The notes under the pieces: model-generated
What the model was told of the DNA's origin: nothing
The model's input: the letters and a program-made list of their open reading frames with translations, nothing else
Database searches by the model: none
Made by a program: the position numbers and the translations under genes
In this document: piece after piece, positions 26,260 to 35,151 of the stretch
Numbering within the stretch: the stretch's first letter is position 1
Layout of the letters: each line of letters opens with the position of its first letter
Origin: Niabella yanshanensis
GTDB lineage: Bacteria; Bacteroidota; Bacteroidia; Chitinophagales; Chitinophagaceae
DNA: 64,000 nt
Direction: 5' to 3'
Assembly (NCBI RefSeq): GCF_034424215.1
Contig: NZ_CP139960.1
Coordinates: 3,472,001-3,536,000, forward strand

Positions 26260-27069
26260 ATGACTTCAAAGAAAAAAAAAATAGATATATCGCTTGTTGT
26301 ATCTACCTATAATTGGCCTTCAGCGCTGCGATTGTGTTTAATGAGTATTCTTGAGCAAACAATGATGCCTCGTGAGGTTATTATAGCTGATGATGGTTCA
26401 GAGCTCGAAACTACAGTCCTGCTTGAAGAATTTAAAAATAAATTTCCTATTCCTTTAGTGCATGTTTGGCAGAAGGATAATGGTTTTCAACTAGCTCGCA
26501 TACGTAACAAAGCTATGGCAAAAGCAAAAGGAGAGTACATCGTACAGATTGATGGGGACCTTATTCTTCACAAAAGCTTTGTTAGGGATCATTTTAAATT
26601 TAGAAAAGAAAAAAGTTTTGTTACGGGTAGCAGAGTAATGCTTTCCAAGGAGTTGTCGGAGCGCTTACTTGCAAATCAAATCATAAAAGTGTCATTGTTT
26701 TCAAAAGGAGTATCAAATTTTTTTAATGGAGTGAGGATGCCTTTTATAGCCAGGCGAATGGAGCGATATAGAAACAGAGATGTAATGTATGTGAGGGGAT
26801 GTAACATGGCATTCTGGAAAAGGGATATTTTTGCTGTAAATGGATACAACGAATCCTTCGTAGGATGGGGACGAGAAGACAATGATATTGCTGTGAGATT
26901 GAATAATGCCGGGTTGAAAAAAAGGGCTATGAAGCACGCCGGTATAGTTTTTCATATTTTTCATACGATAAAATCCAGGGCCGATTTAGAAGAGAACGAT
27001 ATTTTGTTAAAGCAAGCAATTGAAAATGGTATTATCCTCTCTCCAAAAGGTTTAGATCAATATCTTTAA
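26260..27069 (+). CDS. GT2-family glycosyltransferase (paralogue 2)
   Basis: 269-aa paralogue of the preceding gene, starting 10 bp after its stop. The ATG at 26260 (MTSKKKKIDISLVVSTYNWP) fits the family; an in-frame start at 26212 overlaps the previous gene and adds 16 residues. Motifs match: IIADDGSE, QIDGDLIL, MYVRGCNMAFWKRDIF and GWGREDNDIAVRL. It is closer to the third copy at 28388 (both have GCNMAFWK and GWGREDNDIA) than to paralogue 1. Its stop overlaps the convergent GT4 gene by 4 bp. Confidence 0.88.
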   Translation: MTSKKKKIDISLVVSTYNWPSALRLCLMSILEQTMMPREVIIADDGSELETTVLLEEFKNKFPIPLVHVWQKDNGFQLARIRNKAMAKAKGEYIVQIDGDLILHKSFVRDHFKFRKEKSFVTGSRVMLSKELSERLLANQIIKVSLFSKGVSNFFNGVRMPFIARRMERYRNRDVMYVRGCNMAFWKRDIFAVNGYNESFVGWGREDNDIAVRLNNAGLKKRAMKHAGIVFHIFHTIKSRADLEENDILLKQAIENGIILSPKGLDQYL

Positions 27070-28256
27070 TCGATATGGCTCTTGGCGAAAATTGCATCTA
27101 GTTTTTTATAGGCAGATTTTGTACTGAAAAACAAGTCAAAACTTGATTCTGCTTGTTTGCTCTGCCGGGAATAGAGTTCTCTGTCCGTCAGGAGGGCGGT
27201 AATAGCGATAGCAAATTGCATTCCGTTTTCAACCACTGTACAGCCGTTGTTTACTTTGTTTAAAAGGCCGTCTACTCCTCTCGGATTGCAAACAACAGGT
27301 AATCCAAACGATAAAGCCTCCACTACTTTTACTTTGATTCCCGTGCCCGAAAGCATTGGACAAATCGCTATTCTAGTCTTTGCATAAAAAGCGCCCAAAT
27401 CATCAACAAAACGTATTTTATGCACATTGGGGTATTCCGATAAATGGTCGGTTATTTTACCAATAACACATATTTTTAAGCTTGAGGGTAATGAAGGGTA
27501 TACTTCACTGAAAAACCAGCTTGCAGAAACCTTGTTATGGATGATGTCACTCGCCACATAGATGATATCGTACTCTTTCTCGTCAAAAGGCACCATCGAA
27601 TCGAGAGATGGCTTGTCAAGCATAGTTTGTACAAGACTTACCTTTTTATCACAAAACTGGCTGAATATATAATGTTCTTCTACAGAAACTGTCCAAATGT
27701 TATCGAATAAAGAAAGACGCTTTATTTCCTCCCTGAAGGCTTTTCCTATATCAAAATTCTTTTTTCTTTGAAATTGTGATGTAAAAAAGTCATGTGTGTC
27801 TATAATTTTTATAGCACTTCCAAGGTAGGGGTTGTTTTTTATAAGGCTGTAGCAGGTAACATAATTGATGTAAATAAAATCATACTCGTTATTCTTTAAA
27901 ATTTTGTCGAACTGTCTTTGATAAAAGAGAGTAATATGATCGCTTATGGCTGGGGCATAAAAGCCCGCTTTTCTTTTTATAAAGAAATGTGGAAGTTTGT
28001 GTTGAAAAAAATAACGAAGGATATTTTTTTTTGAAGGTTTACGATCAAGAATATGAACTGATTTGACCAGGCCTGTTTTGTGTATTGCTTCTACATCAGC
28101 AGCAGACCACATGCCCCATTCCTTGTCGCTAATAAAGTCAACTTCAAATCCCCGAATTTTAAAATATTTCAATAACTGCAAACTCCAAGTCTTATTACCA
28201 TGATTTTTCCCCAGCGGATTATCAAGCATTTGATATAAAATCCTTTTACCAATCAT
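27066..28256 (-). CDS. GT4-family glycosyltransferase (paralogue B)
   Basis: 396-aa GT-B glycosyltransferase, paralogue of the gene at 23792. Shared blocks include ILYQMLDNPLGKNHGNK at the N-terminus, IKIIDTHDFFTSQF, YDIIYVASD, and CPMLSGTGIKVKVVEALSFG with VVCNPRGVDGL. The order GT4-GT2 on this strand mirrors GT4/GT2 on the left half, suggesting duplication with inversion of a module. Donor and acceptor are unknown. It begins 131 bp downstream of the GT2 gene on the same strand. Confidence 0.85.
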   Translation of the reverse strand: MIGKRILYQMLDNPLGKNHGNKTWSLQLLKYFKIRGFEVDFISDKEWGMWSAADVEAIHKTGLVKSVHILDRKPSKKNILRYFFQHKLPHFFIKRKAGFYAPAISDHITLFYQRQFDKILKNNEYDFIYINYVTCYSLIKNNPYLGSAIKIIDTHDFFTSQFQRKKNFDIGKAFREEIKRLSLFDNIWTVSVEEHYIFSQFCDKKVSLVQTMLDKPSLDSMVPFDEKEYDIIYVASDIIHNKVSASWFFSEVYPSLPSSLKICVIGKITDHLSEYPNVHKIRFVDDLGAFYAKTRIAICPMLSGTGIKVKVVEALSFGLPVVCNPRGVDGLLNKVNNGCTVVENGMQFAIAITALLTDRELYSRQSKQAESSFDLFFSTKSAYKKLDAIFAKSHID

Positions 28257-28387
28257 TATTCAAAAATAAATTATTCTAGGGAGTTCGTCGGTTGAAAAAC
28301 AGCAAACCATATCAACCTTTACCTTACAGGCCTGGAAATAACCTTCGGAATGAGAAAAAACGCAAACTAGCGGCATTGCGCTGGGTA

Positions 28388-29188
28388 TTATAAATACTGG
28401 CTTAATCCCTTTTCCACAAAAGTTAGCTTTTGTGAAATTGCCTGTGTCATTTTTTTTATGTTCTCCGCATCAAGATCACGACTAAAAATTGGATGATGAA
28501 AGTGGTAACAGACGGCGCCAAATTTTAGAAACCTCTTTTTTATACCACTATTAATAAGCCTAATTGCTATATCATTGTCTTCGCGTCCCCAGCCTATAAA
28601 AGATTCATCATAGCCGTTCACCAAAAGCAGATCTTTCTTCCAGAATGCCATATTGCAGCCTTTGACATAATATTGATATCTTCCCCGGTTTTTGTAAAAA
28701 CCCGCAAACATTTCTTGTAAAAATGGCAATCTTATTTCATTTAGCTTATTTCTGCTTTTGAATAAAAGACTCCCATTTAAATGCAATCCGCTTATCAAAA
28801 GCTGGTCTGTTACTCTTTTTGAAAATAATACTCTGCTTCCTGTTGCAAAATATTTGTGCTTTGCAAACCGGATATGATCTCTTACAAAATCTCTTTGAAG
28901 AATAATGTCGCCGTCAATCTGAATGATGTAATCCCCCTTGGCAGCTGCAATACCTTTATTTCTTATCTGTGCTACCCGAAATCCCTGGTCCTCCTGCCAT
29001 ATATGGATGATTGGAATGGGGCTTGATTTAGCCAAATCGTTTACTACCAGCCTTGTTGAATCGGCCGATCCATCGTCACATATTACAATTTCCATTGGCA
29101 GAATGCTTTGAAGTAAAACGCTCTGTATACTCAGCGTTAATGCCTCCGGCCAATTATAGGTAGTTATTAATACGGATACAGTAAACAT
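28388..29188 (-). CDS. GT2-family glycosyltransferase (paralogue 3)
   Basis: 266-aa GT-A transferase. VSVLITTYNWPEALTLSIQS near the N-terminus, VICDDGSAD, QIDGDIILQ (DxD), KGCNMAFWKKDLL and GWGREDNDIAIRL. The three GT2 copies share this architecture and the unusual TYNWP tetrad, indicating recent in-cluster amplification with possible divergence in acceptor use. Likely first gene of the minus-strand unit that includes GT4 paralogue B. Confidence 0.88.
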   Translation of the reverse strand: MFTVSVLITTYNWPEALTLSIQSVLLQSILPMEIVICDDGSADSTRLVVNDLAKSSPIPIIHIWQEDQGFRVAQIRNKGIAAAKGDYIIQIDGDIILQRDFVRDHIRFAKHKYFATGSRVLFSKRVTDQLLISGLHLNGSLLFKSRNKLNEIRLPFLQEMFAGFYKNRGRYQYYVKGCNMAFWKKDLLLVNGYDESFIGWGREDNDIAIRLINSGIKKRFLKFGAVCYHFHHPIFSRDLDAENIKKMTQAISQKLTFVEKGLSQYL

Positions 29189-29252
29189 AGCTTCGGAGAT
29201 GCAATTTAATGATTTTTAGGTAGTAATTTCATTGGATTTACAAAGATGGCCG

Positions 29253-29260
29253 CAAAATTA
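29253..29260 (-). promoter_or_regulatory. Candidate -7 element for GT2 paralogue 3
   Basis: Minus strand reads TAATTTTG followed by CGG, 64 bp upstream of the start codon. No -33 match. Confidence 0.35.
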
Positions 29261-29369
29261 TCAAAATACCAAAGCACCGGAATAAGTATCGTTACCTGCG
29301 TTTATTAAAAAAAGAAGCGATTATGGCATTGTAAAGTTGTATTGGCATCTTTTTCGCAAATTTGCACCT

Positions 29370-30008
29370 ATGACCAATTTTATTCCCATATTTCCGCTCC
29401 AGGTAGTCGTATTCCCGGGAGAAGATCTGAATCTGCATATTTTTGAACCGCGGTATAAACAATTGATAAGCGAATGTTTTGAACAAAAAAAGCCATTTGG
29501 CATACCAGCTGTAATTGGGAGTGAGCTAAAAGATTATGGCTCGTTGATCTACATCGAAGAAATTGCGGCAACCTACGCCAATGGTGAAATGGATATTAAG
29601 ACCAAAGGAGATAAGGTTTTCAGGATACTCGAAGTAATCAAAACGATTCCCGATAAGTTGTATTCAGGGGCTATTGTTAACTATCCCAATAACGAGTTGG
29701 AGGGGGATCAGCAGGTAATGAAGATGCTGGTGACAAAAATGAAAGACCTGCATGCCGGTTTACAGGTTAAAAAGAATTTTCATAAAGAAGATCATGAATT
29801 GAATTCCTACGACATCGCTCACCATTCGGGCCTTACCCTGGAGCAGGAATATGAGTTTTTGCAATTAACCATGGAGCGCCAGCGGCAGGAGTACTTAAAA
29901 AGACATTTCGAGGCTGCCCTGCCTGCTTTTGACGAAATGAAACAATTAAGAGAAAAAATACAGATGAACGGTCATTTTAAAAACCTGTCTGGATTTGATC
30001 TGAAGTAG
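29370..30008 (+). CDS. LON substrate-binding-domain protein
   Basis: 212-aa protein consisting of a LON N-terminal (substrate-recognition) domain without ATPase or protease domains. The start MTNFIPIFPLQVVVFPGE is typical: the IPIFPL..VVFPG strand and HIFEPRYKQLI are the family signature. The C-terminal part (about residues 130-200) is helical and charged (LEQEYEFLQLTMERQRQEYL). Such stand-alone proteins are common in Bacteroidetes; a role as adaptor or chaperone-like factor is inferred, not shown. A TTG at 29337 in frame is rejected in favour of the ATG. Confidence 0.88.
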   Translation: MTNFIPIFPLQVVVFPGEDLNLHIFEPRYKQLISECFEQKKPFGIPAVIGSELKDYGSLIYIEEIAATYANGEMDIKTKGDKVFRILEVIKTIPDKLYSGAIVNYPNNELEGDQQVMKMLVTKMKDLHAGLQVKKNFHKEDHELNSYDIAHHSGLTLEQEYEFLQLTMERQRQEYLKRHFEAALPAFDEMKQLREKIQMNGHFKNLSGFDLK

Positions 30009-30072
30009 CCATACCCGGCCAACTTATCAACTACTTAACCAGTCAACCAAATTTTTACCTACTTTCACATCC

Positions 30073-30801
30073 ATGTCCACTACTCTTTGTTTTGACTTTG
30101 GTAATACCAGGAAGAAAGTCGCCGTGTTTACAAATGGCGAAATTGCGAAAGTGCTGACGTTGGAAGATGACGCCACAGCTACCATTAATTCAATAATAAG
30201 TACTTACCGGCCTAACAGGTCAATACTTTCTTCCGTTATTAATCACAACCCGGAGCTGGAGGATGTGCTGAAAAAGAATACCCGCTTCCATTTGTTGAAT
30301 CATGCGTCAAAGTTGCCTGTAACAACGCCGGTAGGCAAGCCTGAAACAATTGGTGCAGACCGGTTAGCGATAGCTGCGGGAGGAGTTCATCTTTTTCCCG
30401 GGAAAAACCTGTTACTTATAGGCCTGGGTACCTGCATTACTATCAATTTTGTAAATAAGTATAAAGAGTTCCTGGGCGGATCTATTTCCCCCGGCCTGGA
30501 AATGAGGTTAAAATCCCTGCAATACTACACGGCAAAACTCCCATATACCCCTGCGAAGGCCGATGTTCCTTTAATTGGATATGATACTGATACGAACATA
30601 TTATCAGGCGTTATTTTGGGAATGTCCTATGAATTAGATGGATTTATAGATGCATATAGTGCTAAATTTGACAACTTTAACGTGGTATTAACCGGCGGTG
30701 ATACACAACATTTGGCATCACACGTTAAAAACAGGATATTTGCCGACCCTGATTTAATATTTAAAGGTCTTTATGCGATTAGTGAAATTAACAATGCTTA
30801 G
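30073..30801 (+). CDS. coaX: Type III pantothenate kinase
   Basis: 242-aa CoaX, phosphorylating pantothenate in the first step of CoA biosynthesis. The ASKHA-fold phosphate-1 motif is DFGNTRKK (Asp8 on), followed by TIGADRLAIAAG near residue 93 and the GTCITINFV strand. GGSISPGLEMRLKSL near residue 137 is the CoaX signature. The reading frame overlaps the downstream outer-membrane gene by 8 bp (ATG at 30794 within the coaX end), suggesting translational coupling of coaX, the OMP and lptC. Confidence 0.95.
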   Translation: MSTTLCFDFGNTRKKVAVFTNGEIAKVLTLEDDATATINSIISTYRPNRSILSSVINHNPELEDVLKKNTRFHLLNHASKLPVTTPVGKPETIGADRLAIAAGGVHLFPGKNLLLIGLGTCITINFVNKYKEFLGGSISPGLEMRLKSLQYYTAKLPYTPAKADVPLIGYDTDTNILSGVILGMSYELDGFIDAYSAKFDNFNVVLTGGDTQHLASHVKNRIFADPDLIFKGLYAISEINNA

Positions 30802-32200
30802 GAAATTCGAACTGAGGGCACCCCTGGCATTAACGATACCTTCAATTTTTTTATTTATTGGAGCTTCAGCGCAGGATAATTCTCCCTACTCCAGGTATGG
30901 TTTGGGAAATCAGGCGCCCACTACTAATGTGGCCAACAGGGGAATGGGGGGAGTCGCCGCTGCATACAACGACCCTTACACAGTTAACTACGCTAACCCC
31001 GCCTCTTACTCATTTTTTCAGTCTTTACAGGAGCCTAATTCGAAAAAGCTGAACTCAGGGCGAATTGTTTTTAATATAGGTGCAGATGGACAGGGACGTA
31101 CTATTAGTGATCAGTCGGAAACCAACAAATTTACTTCTCCTAACTTGTTGTTCAGCCATGTAATGATTGGTTTACCGGTGCGAAAAAATTGGGGTATTGC
31201 TTTTGGCGTGCGGCCGATAACCAATATCAACTATAAAATTCAGAGCAATGGCAATCTTTACAATCCCAATAGTGGTGCGTTAATCGACACAGCCTCCACT
31301 CTTTATGAAGGACAGGGAGGCGCTTACCTGGGCTCATTGGGAACCGCCGTTAAATTCAAGACAGGCAAATCGCAGTATTTAAGTTTAGGCGCCACTGCCG
31401 GATATATGTTTGGAAGCCGCGATTATAACAGCCGCTTGTCATTGGGTGATCCCAACTCTACAGCAACTCAATATGCAAGAGCACACTATGAGAATAAAAC
31501 CAACATCGGAGACTTTTATTTTGATGCCGGTTTACAATACCATTTTAAAGCCAGCGAAAAAATATATATGAGCCTGGGCGCTTTTGGAAACTGGAAGCAG
31601 GATATCAGGACGAATAATAGCACCGTGGTGCAAACCTTTAACTATAGCACGGAAACGGGTTATATACCTATTGACACCGTTACATTTACGAAGGACAATC
31701 CCGGTAGCTTCATATATCCTTCCAGTATTACCGGAGGGTTTATTATTCAAAAAATAGGAGGCGGACAGGAGAGAGAAGCGGGTTGGTTAATTGGAGCCGA
31801 CTTCACCAGCAATAACTGGAATCAATATCGTGTAAACGGAATACCTGACCCGGAAGTAAAAAGCAACTGGCAAGCCAAAGTGGGTGCAGAGTTTCATCCC
31901 GCTCCTAAAAATAATTTGTTTAGCAGAACTTCGTACAGGATAGGCGCCTTTACCGGCCCGGATTATATTTATACCCGGCAAACAAAAATACCTGTATTGG
32001 GTATTACAGCCGGGTTGGGATTGCCTATTTTAAATTATAGCCAAATGAGTCGCCAGGCCAGCATGATCAACCTGAGCTTCGAGTATATCAAGCGGGGTAA
32101 TAGTAGTAACATTCTCCGTGAAAATCTCTACCGGCTTTCTGTTGGATTCTCGCTTACCGACCTCTGGTTTGGTGGAAAAACCAAGTACTACGAAGATTAA
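30794..32200 (+). CDS. Outer-membrane beta-barrel protein, unknown function
   Basis: 468-aa exported protein. The ATG at 30794 gives a signal peptide (MLRKFELRAPLALTIPSIFLFIGASAQ-type, cleaved after ASA-Q). The mature part starts DNSPYSRYGLGNQAPTTNVANRGMGGVAAAYNDP and is rich in alternating, aromatic-ended strands (LSLGATAGYMFG, YMSLGAFGNW), as in FadL/PorV-like barrels. Similar proteins often precede lptC in Chitinophagaceae genomes (recollection, not checked). Envelope biogenesis is a fair guess from context; no specific function is assigned. Confidence 0.7.
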   Translation: MLRKFELRAPLALTIPSIFLFIGASAQDNSPYSRYGLGNQAPTTNVANRGMGGVAAAYNDPYTVNYANPASYSFFQSLQEPNSKKLNSGRIVFNIGADGQGRTISDQSETNKFTSPNLLFSHVMIGLPVRKNWGIAFGVRPITNINYKIQSNGNLYNPNSGALIDTASTLYEGQGGAYLGSLGTAVKFKTGKSQYLSLGATAGYMFGSRDYNSRLSLGDPNSTATQYARAHYENKTNIGDFYFDAGLQYHFKASEKIYMSLGAFGNWKQDIRTNNSTVVQTFNYSTETGYIPIDTVTFTKDNPGSFIYPSSITGGFIIQKIGGGQEREAGWLIGADFTSNNWNQYRVNGIPDPEVKSNWQAKVGAEFHPAPKNNLFSRTSYRIGAFTGPDYIYTRQTKIPVLGITAGLGLPILNYSQMSRQASMINLSFEYIKRGNSSNILRENLYRLSVGFSLTDLWFGGKTKYYED

Positions 32201-32241
32201 TAAGCATCTTGCCCTATCTTAGTTTTATTCAAGCATCCATT

Positions 32242-32808
32242 TTGAAAAGGTTTTTGATCTTTATAGCAGCTCTGGGTTGGTTCTCCTGCGAGAACAGCGA
32301 GAGCGATATCAAAGCCCTGTCCGGCAAAAAGATTCAAAAAGATGAGTCCATTAAGGTGGAAAGTTTTCTCTCCCAGGGTGGTGTTGTAAAAGCCCGGCTA
32401 ACAGCCCCCGTAATGCTGCGCGTAATGGCGCAAATGGGAGTGGATACCCCTTACGTGGAATTTCCTAAAAAATTGCATGTAGACTTTTACAATGAGCAGA
32501 AAATGGTAGAGAGCCGCCTGGATAGCAAGTACGGGCGCTATTTTGAATCTCTAAACAAAGTATACCTGCGGGACAGTGTAAAAGTGATTAGCATTAAAGG
32601 AGATACGCTCACCTGTGATGATCTTTGGTGGGACCAGAGTCAGCAAAAATTTTATACCGATAAACCTGCCAAGCTCAGGTCGCCCGATAACTTTATTGAC
32701 GCGAAATTTGGCCTGGAAGCTACTCAGGATTTTAAAGATATTAAGTTTAAAGAGGTAAAAGATAGCCGTATTCTTACCGAAGAAGGCGCTGTTCCCAGCG
32801 GCCAGTAA
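32242..32808 (+). CDS. lptC: LPS export protein LptC-like lipoprotein
   Basis: 188-aa predicted lipoprotein in the LptC/OstA family, linking the inner-membrane LPS exporter to LptA. There is no ATG near the 5' end. TTG at 32242 gives an ideal lipoprotein signal (MKRFLIFIAALGWFSC, Cys16); TTG at 32209 is a weaker alternative. The body includes VVKARLTAPVMLRV, KLHVDFYNEQKMVESRLDSKYG and YLRDSVKVISIKGDTLTCDDLWWDQ, typical of Bacteroidetes LptC beta-jellyroll repeats. Its ATPase partner lptB is encoded 1.4 kb further on, on the other strand. Confidence 0.85.
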   Translation: MKRFLIFIAALGWFSCENSESDIKALSGKKIQKDESIKVESFLSQGGVVKARLTAPVMLRVMAQMGVDTPYVEFPKKLHVDFYNEQKMVESRLDSKYGRYFESLNKVYLRDSVKVISIKGDTLTCDDLWWDQSQQKFYTDKPAKLRSPDNFIDAKFGLEATQDFKDIKFKEVKDSRILTEEGAVPSGQ

Positions 32809-32845
32809 ATTGCAATCTCAAATTTTGAAGGTTTAATTTAACAGT

Positions 32846-32866
32846 AAGCTGAATACTGCGGCTTTT
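32846..32866 (+). terminator. Probable terminator after lptC
   Basis: AAGCTG / CGGCTT stem of 6 bp with one G-U, 7-nt loop and a short T run, 37 bp past the stop. Confidence 0.5.
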
Positions 32867-32918
32867 TAGTATCTTAACCTGAGCAAACACTTTAATCTTC
32901 CACGTTAACCCGCCAAAC

Positions 32919-33740
32919 ATGTCATTAAGAAATAAAACCGCATTTATTACAGGAGCCAGCCGCGGCATCGGTAAAGCTATCGCGTTGCGCCTGGCTAAAG
33001 AAGGTGTCAATATCGTTGTTGCTGCGAAATCTGTAAGGGAAAATGAGAAGCTCGGCGGCACTATATTTACAGCTGCCGCAGAAATAGAGGGCGCAGGAGG
33101 AAGGGCGCTTGCCGTACCCTGTGATATAAGAGACGAGGCTATGATACAGGATGCCGTGGCTAAAACAGCAGCAGCGTTTGGGGGTATTGATATAGTGATT
33201 AATAATGCTTCTGCTATTGCCCTTACTAAAACGGGGGAAACGAAAACCAACCGGTTCGACCTGATGCACGATATCAATGTAAGGGGCACTTTCCTGGTAG
33301 TAAAAAACTGTCTTCCTTATTTAACCCGATCTCCGCATGCACATATTCTTACTTTATCACCCCCCGTTAACCTGAACCCAAAATGGCTGGGCAACCATAT
33401 TGCTTATACGATGAGCAAGTACAACATGACCATGATGGCCCAGGGTTGGGCGGAAGAGTTGAAGCAGGTTCCGGTGGCTTCTAACGCTTTGTGGCCTAAA
33501 ACCACAATCGACACCGCAGCAGTGAGAAACCTCCTGGGCGGTGAGACTTTGGCAAACATGAGCCGTACCACTGATATAGTGGCCGACGCTGCTTATTATA
33601 TCCTGAAGGAATCTCCGGCTGAATGTACCGGCCATAGCTTTATTGATGAAGATGTTTTAAGAAAAAATGGCATCACCAACTTTGATCATTATGCTGTAAA
33701 AAAGGACGTATCATTATATACCGACTTGTTTCTGGACTAG
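32919..33740 (+). CDS. SDR-family oxidoreductase (HSDL2-like)
   Basis: 273-aa classical short-chain dehydrogenase/reductase. TGASRGIG (residues 11-18) binds NAD(P), NNAS at 95-98 stabilises the fold, and Ser147 with Tyr163 and Lys167 (YTMSK) form the active site. The extended sequence (AAKSVRENEKLGGTIFTAAAEIE, TLSPPVNLNPKW, HAILxL-like strand) follows the hydroxysteroid-dehydrogenase-like-2 branch rather than FabG. The physiological substrate is unknown. It stands alone between lptC and a small coiled protein. Confidence 0.88.
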   Translation: MSLRNKTAFITGASRGIGKAIALRLAKEGVNIVVAAKSVRENEKLGGTIFTAAAEIEGAGGRALAVPCDIRDEAMIQDAVAKTAAAFGGIDIVINNASAIALTKTGETKTNRFDLMHDINVRGTFLVVKNCLPYLTRSPHAHILTLSPPVNLNPKWLGNHIAYTMSKYNMTMMAQGWAEELKQVPVASNALWPKTTIDTAAVRNLLGGETLANMSRTTDIVADAAYYILKESPAECTGHSFIDEDVLRKNGITNFDHYAVKKDVSLYTDLFLD

Positions 33741-33881
33741 ATCTTTGCAGTTTTTTAAGAATAAACCAGCTATTTTCTCAACAAATAGCTAAAACAGTTG
33801 ACTGTTTACCTGATTTGTACAGTATTTGATTTTAGATGGATGAGCGCACTGCTCTATTAATCTTTAACCAAATTGAATATT

Positions 33882-34160
33882 ATGGACAAAATGGAAAAAC
33901 TGGAAGCAATGAATAAGGTATTACGTGAGCTGGAAGACGTAAAGAATAGTGAAACATCCGTTCTGAAAAAAGTAGCGCAAATAGAAGCAGAAAATATTAA
34001 TTTGGGTATAAATCTGTTAGATAAAACATTGCCCGATATTCACGAGTACTCGGACAAATCAATAGAAACGATAGAAAGCCTGCTCAATGAATTTACAGCG
34101 TATCGCGACAAATTTGTAAAAGATAATAACCTGGCTCCAAACGAAGAAGTTATTTCATAA
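33882..34160 (+). CDS. Small acidic helical protein, unknown function
   Basis: 92 aa from the ATG at 33882 (MDKMEKLEAMNKVLREL). The sequence is almost entirely predicted helix with heptad-like Leu/Ile spacing and many Glu and Lys (VLKKVAQIEAENINLGINLLDK). No signal peptide, cysteine or known motif. A strong terminator follows. I do not recognise the family. The coding pattern and the intact frame from ATG to terminator support a real gene. Confidence 0.6.
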   Translation: MDKMEKLEAMNKVLRELEDVKNSETSVLKKVAQIEAENINLGINLLDKTLPDIHEYSDKSIETIESLLNEFTAYRDKFVKDNNLAPNEEVIS

Positions 34161-34184
34161 TTGGTTTTTTACTAGGGGTTTAGC

Positions 34185-34217
34185 AAACTGCCCGCAATTT
34201 TTGGTTGCGGGCAGTTT
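34185..34217. terminator. Bidirectional terminator between convergent genes
   Basis: A perfect 13-bp stem (AAACTGCCCGCAA with TTGCGGGCAGTTT), 7-nt loop, T-rich on both strands. It serves the small helical-protein gene and lptB. Confidence 0.9.
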
Positions 34218-35015
34218 TTATTCTGTAGGTTCAACAGGCGCCGATTGCTGATTTTCAGAACTCCTGATCGCTTCCTCCAGTATATAATCTTTCCGTTTGA
34301 GCTCAAAGTTCCGGCCCAGGTATAACTTACGTACCTGCTCATTAGCCGCCAATGCTTCTGCTGTCCCCTGTTCAAAGATCTTCCCGTCGATCAGCAAATA
34401 AGCGCGATCGCAAATGGAAAGGGTTTCGTTTACGTTGTGGTCGGTAATAAGAATACCGATATTTTTAAACTTCAGCTTTGCAACGATGCTTTGGATGTCT
34501 TCTACTGCTATCGGGTCGATACCGGCAAAGGGCTCATCCAGCAATATGAATTTGGGGTTTACCGCCAGTGCACGGGCAATTTCGGTTCTGCGGCGTTCAC
34601 CTCCACTCAATACATCACCATTGCTTTTACGTACATGGCCTAGCCTGAATTCTGCCAGCAGTGATTCCAGCTTCTCTTTTTGTTCTGTTTTGCTGAGCTT
34701 GGTCATTTCCAGCACCGCCGAAATATTGTCTTCCACACTTAGCTTTCTGAATACAGAAGCCTCCTGTGGCAGGTAGCCGATGCCCATCTGTGCCCGCTTA
34801 TACATGGGCAGTTTGGTAATGTTCTCATCGTTCAGGAAAACATTGCCTTCATCTGGTTTGATCAAACCCACCACCTGGTAAAACGAGGTCGTTTTACCGG
34901 CTCCGTTGGGTCCCAGCAGCCCCACAATTTCGCCCTGGTTTACTTCAAAAGAAACATTATTTACAACGGTACGTTGGCCGTAACGCTTCACCAGGTTTTT
35001 TGTACGTATGGTCAT
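34218..35015 (-). CDS. lptB: LPS export ABC transporter ATP-binding protein
   Basis: 265-aa ATPase of the LptB2FG(C) complex that extracts LPS from the inner membrane. Walker A GPNGAGKT (residues 35-42), Q-loop region [19 protein letters not shown] (LptB-typical), signature [16 protein letters not shown], Walker [17 protein letters not shown] and the switch His in [10 protein letters not shown]. The C-terminal extension after about residue 245 is hydrophilic and poorly conserved. The start at 35015 is selected because a -7 box lies 12 bp upstream; ATGs at 35021 and 35039 fall in or before it. lptF/G are not in the window. Confidence 0.95.
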   Translation of the reverse strand: MTIRTKNLVKRYGQRTVVNNVSFEVNQGEIVGLLGPNGAGKTTSFYQVVGLIKPDEGNVFLNDENITKLPMYKRAQMGIGYLPQEASVFRKLSVEDNISAVLEMTKLSKTEQKEKLESLLAEFRLGHVRKSNGDVLSGGERRRTEIARALAVNPKFILLDEPFAGIDPIAVEDIQSIVAKLKFKNIGILITDHNVNETLSICDRAYLLIDGKIFEQGTAEALAANEQVRKLYLGRNFELKRKDYILEEAIRSSENQQSAPVEPTE

Positions 35016-35027
35016 CTCCATAAGGCA

Positions 35028-35035
35028 CAAAAGTA
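35028..35035 (-). promoter_or_regulatory. Candidate -7 element for lptB
   Basis: Minus strand TACTTTTG followed by TG, 12 bp from the ATG at 35015. It implies a very short leader and decides between the nested start codons. Confidence 0.4.
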
Positions 35036-35151
35036 ACATGGTAATTTGATAATAACAGAATCTTGAACTGTTAAAAGTGAACTTGAGGCATACACGGATT
35101 AATTTAATGACTTTTTTATGGGAGGTTTGTGTTTATAGGGTCTTATCAGAA

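Noticed and set aside
21489-29188. Composite transposon carrying the glycan genes
   Set aside because: Only one IS256 copy is present (left side); no second copy or long inverted repeat is seen on the right.
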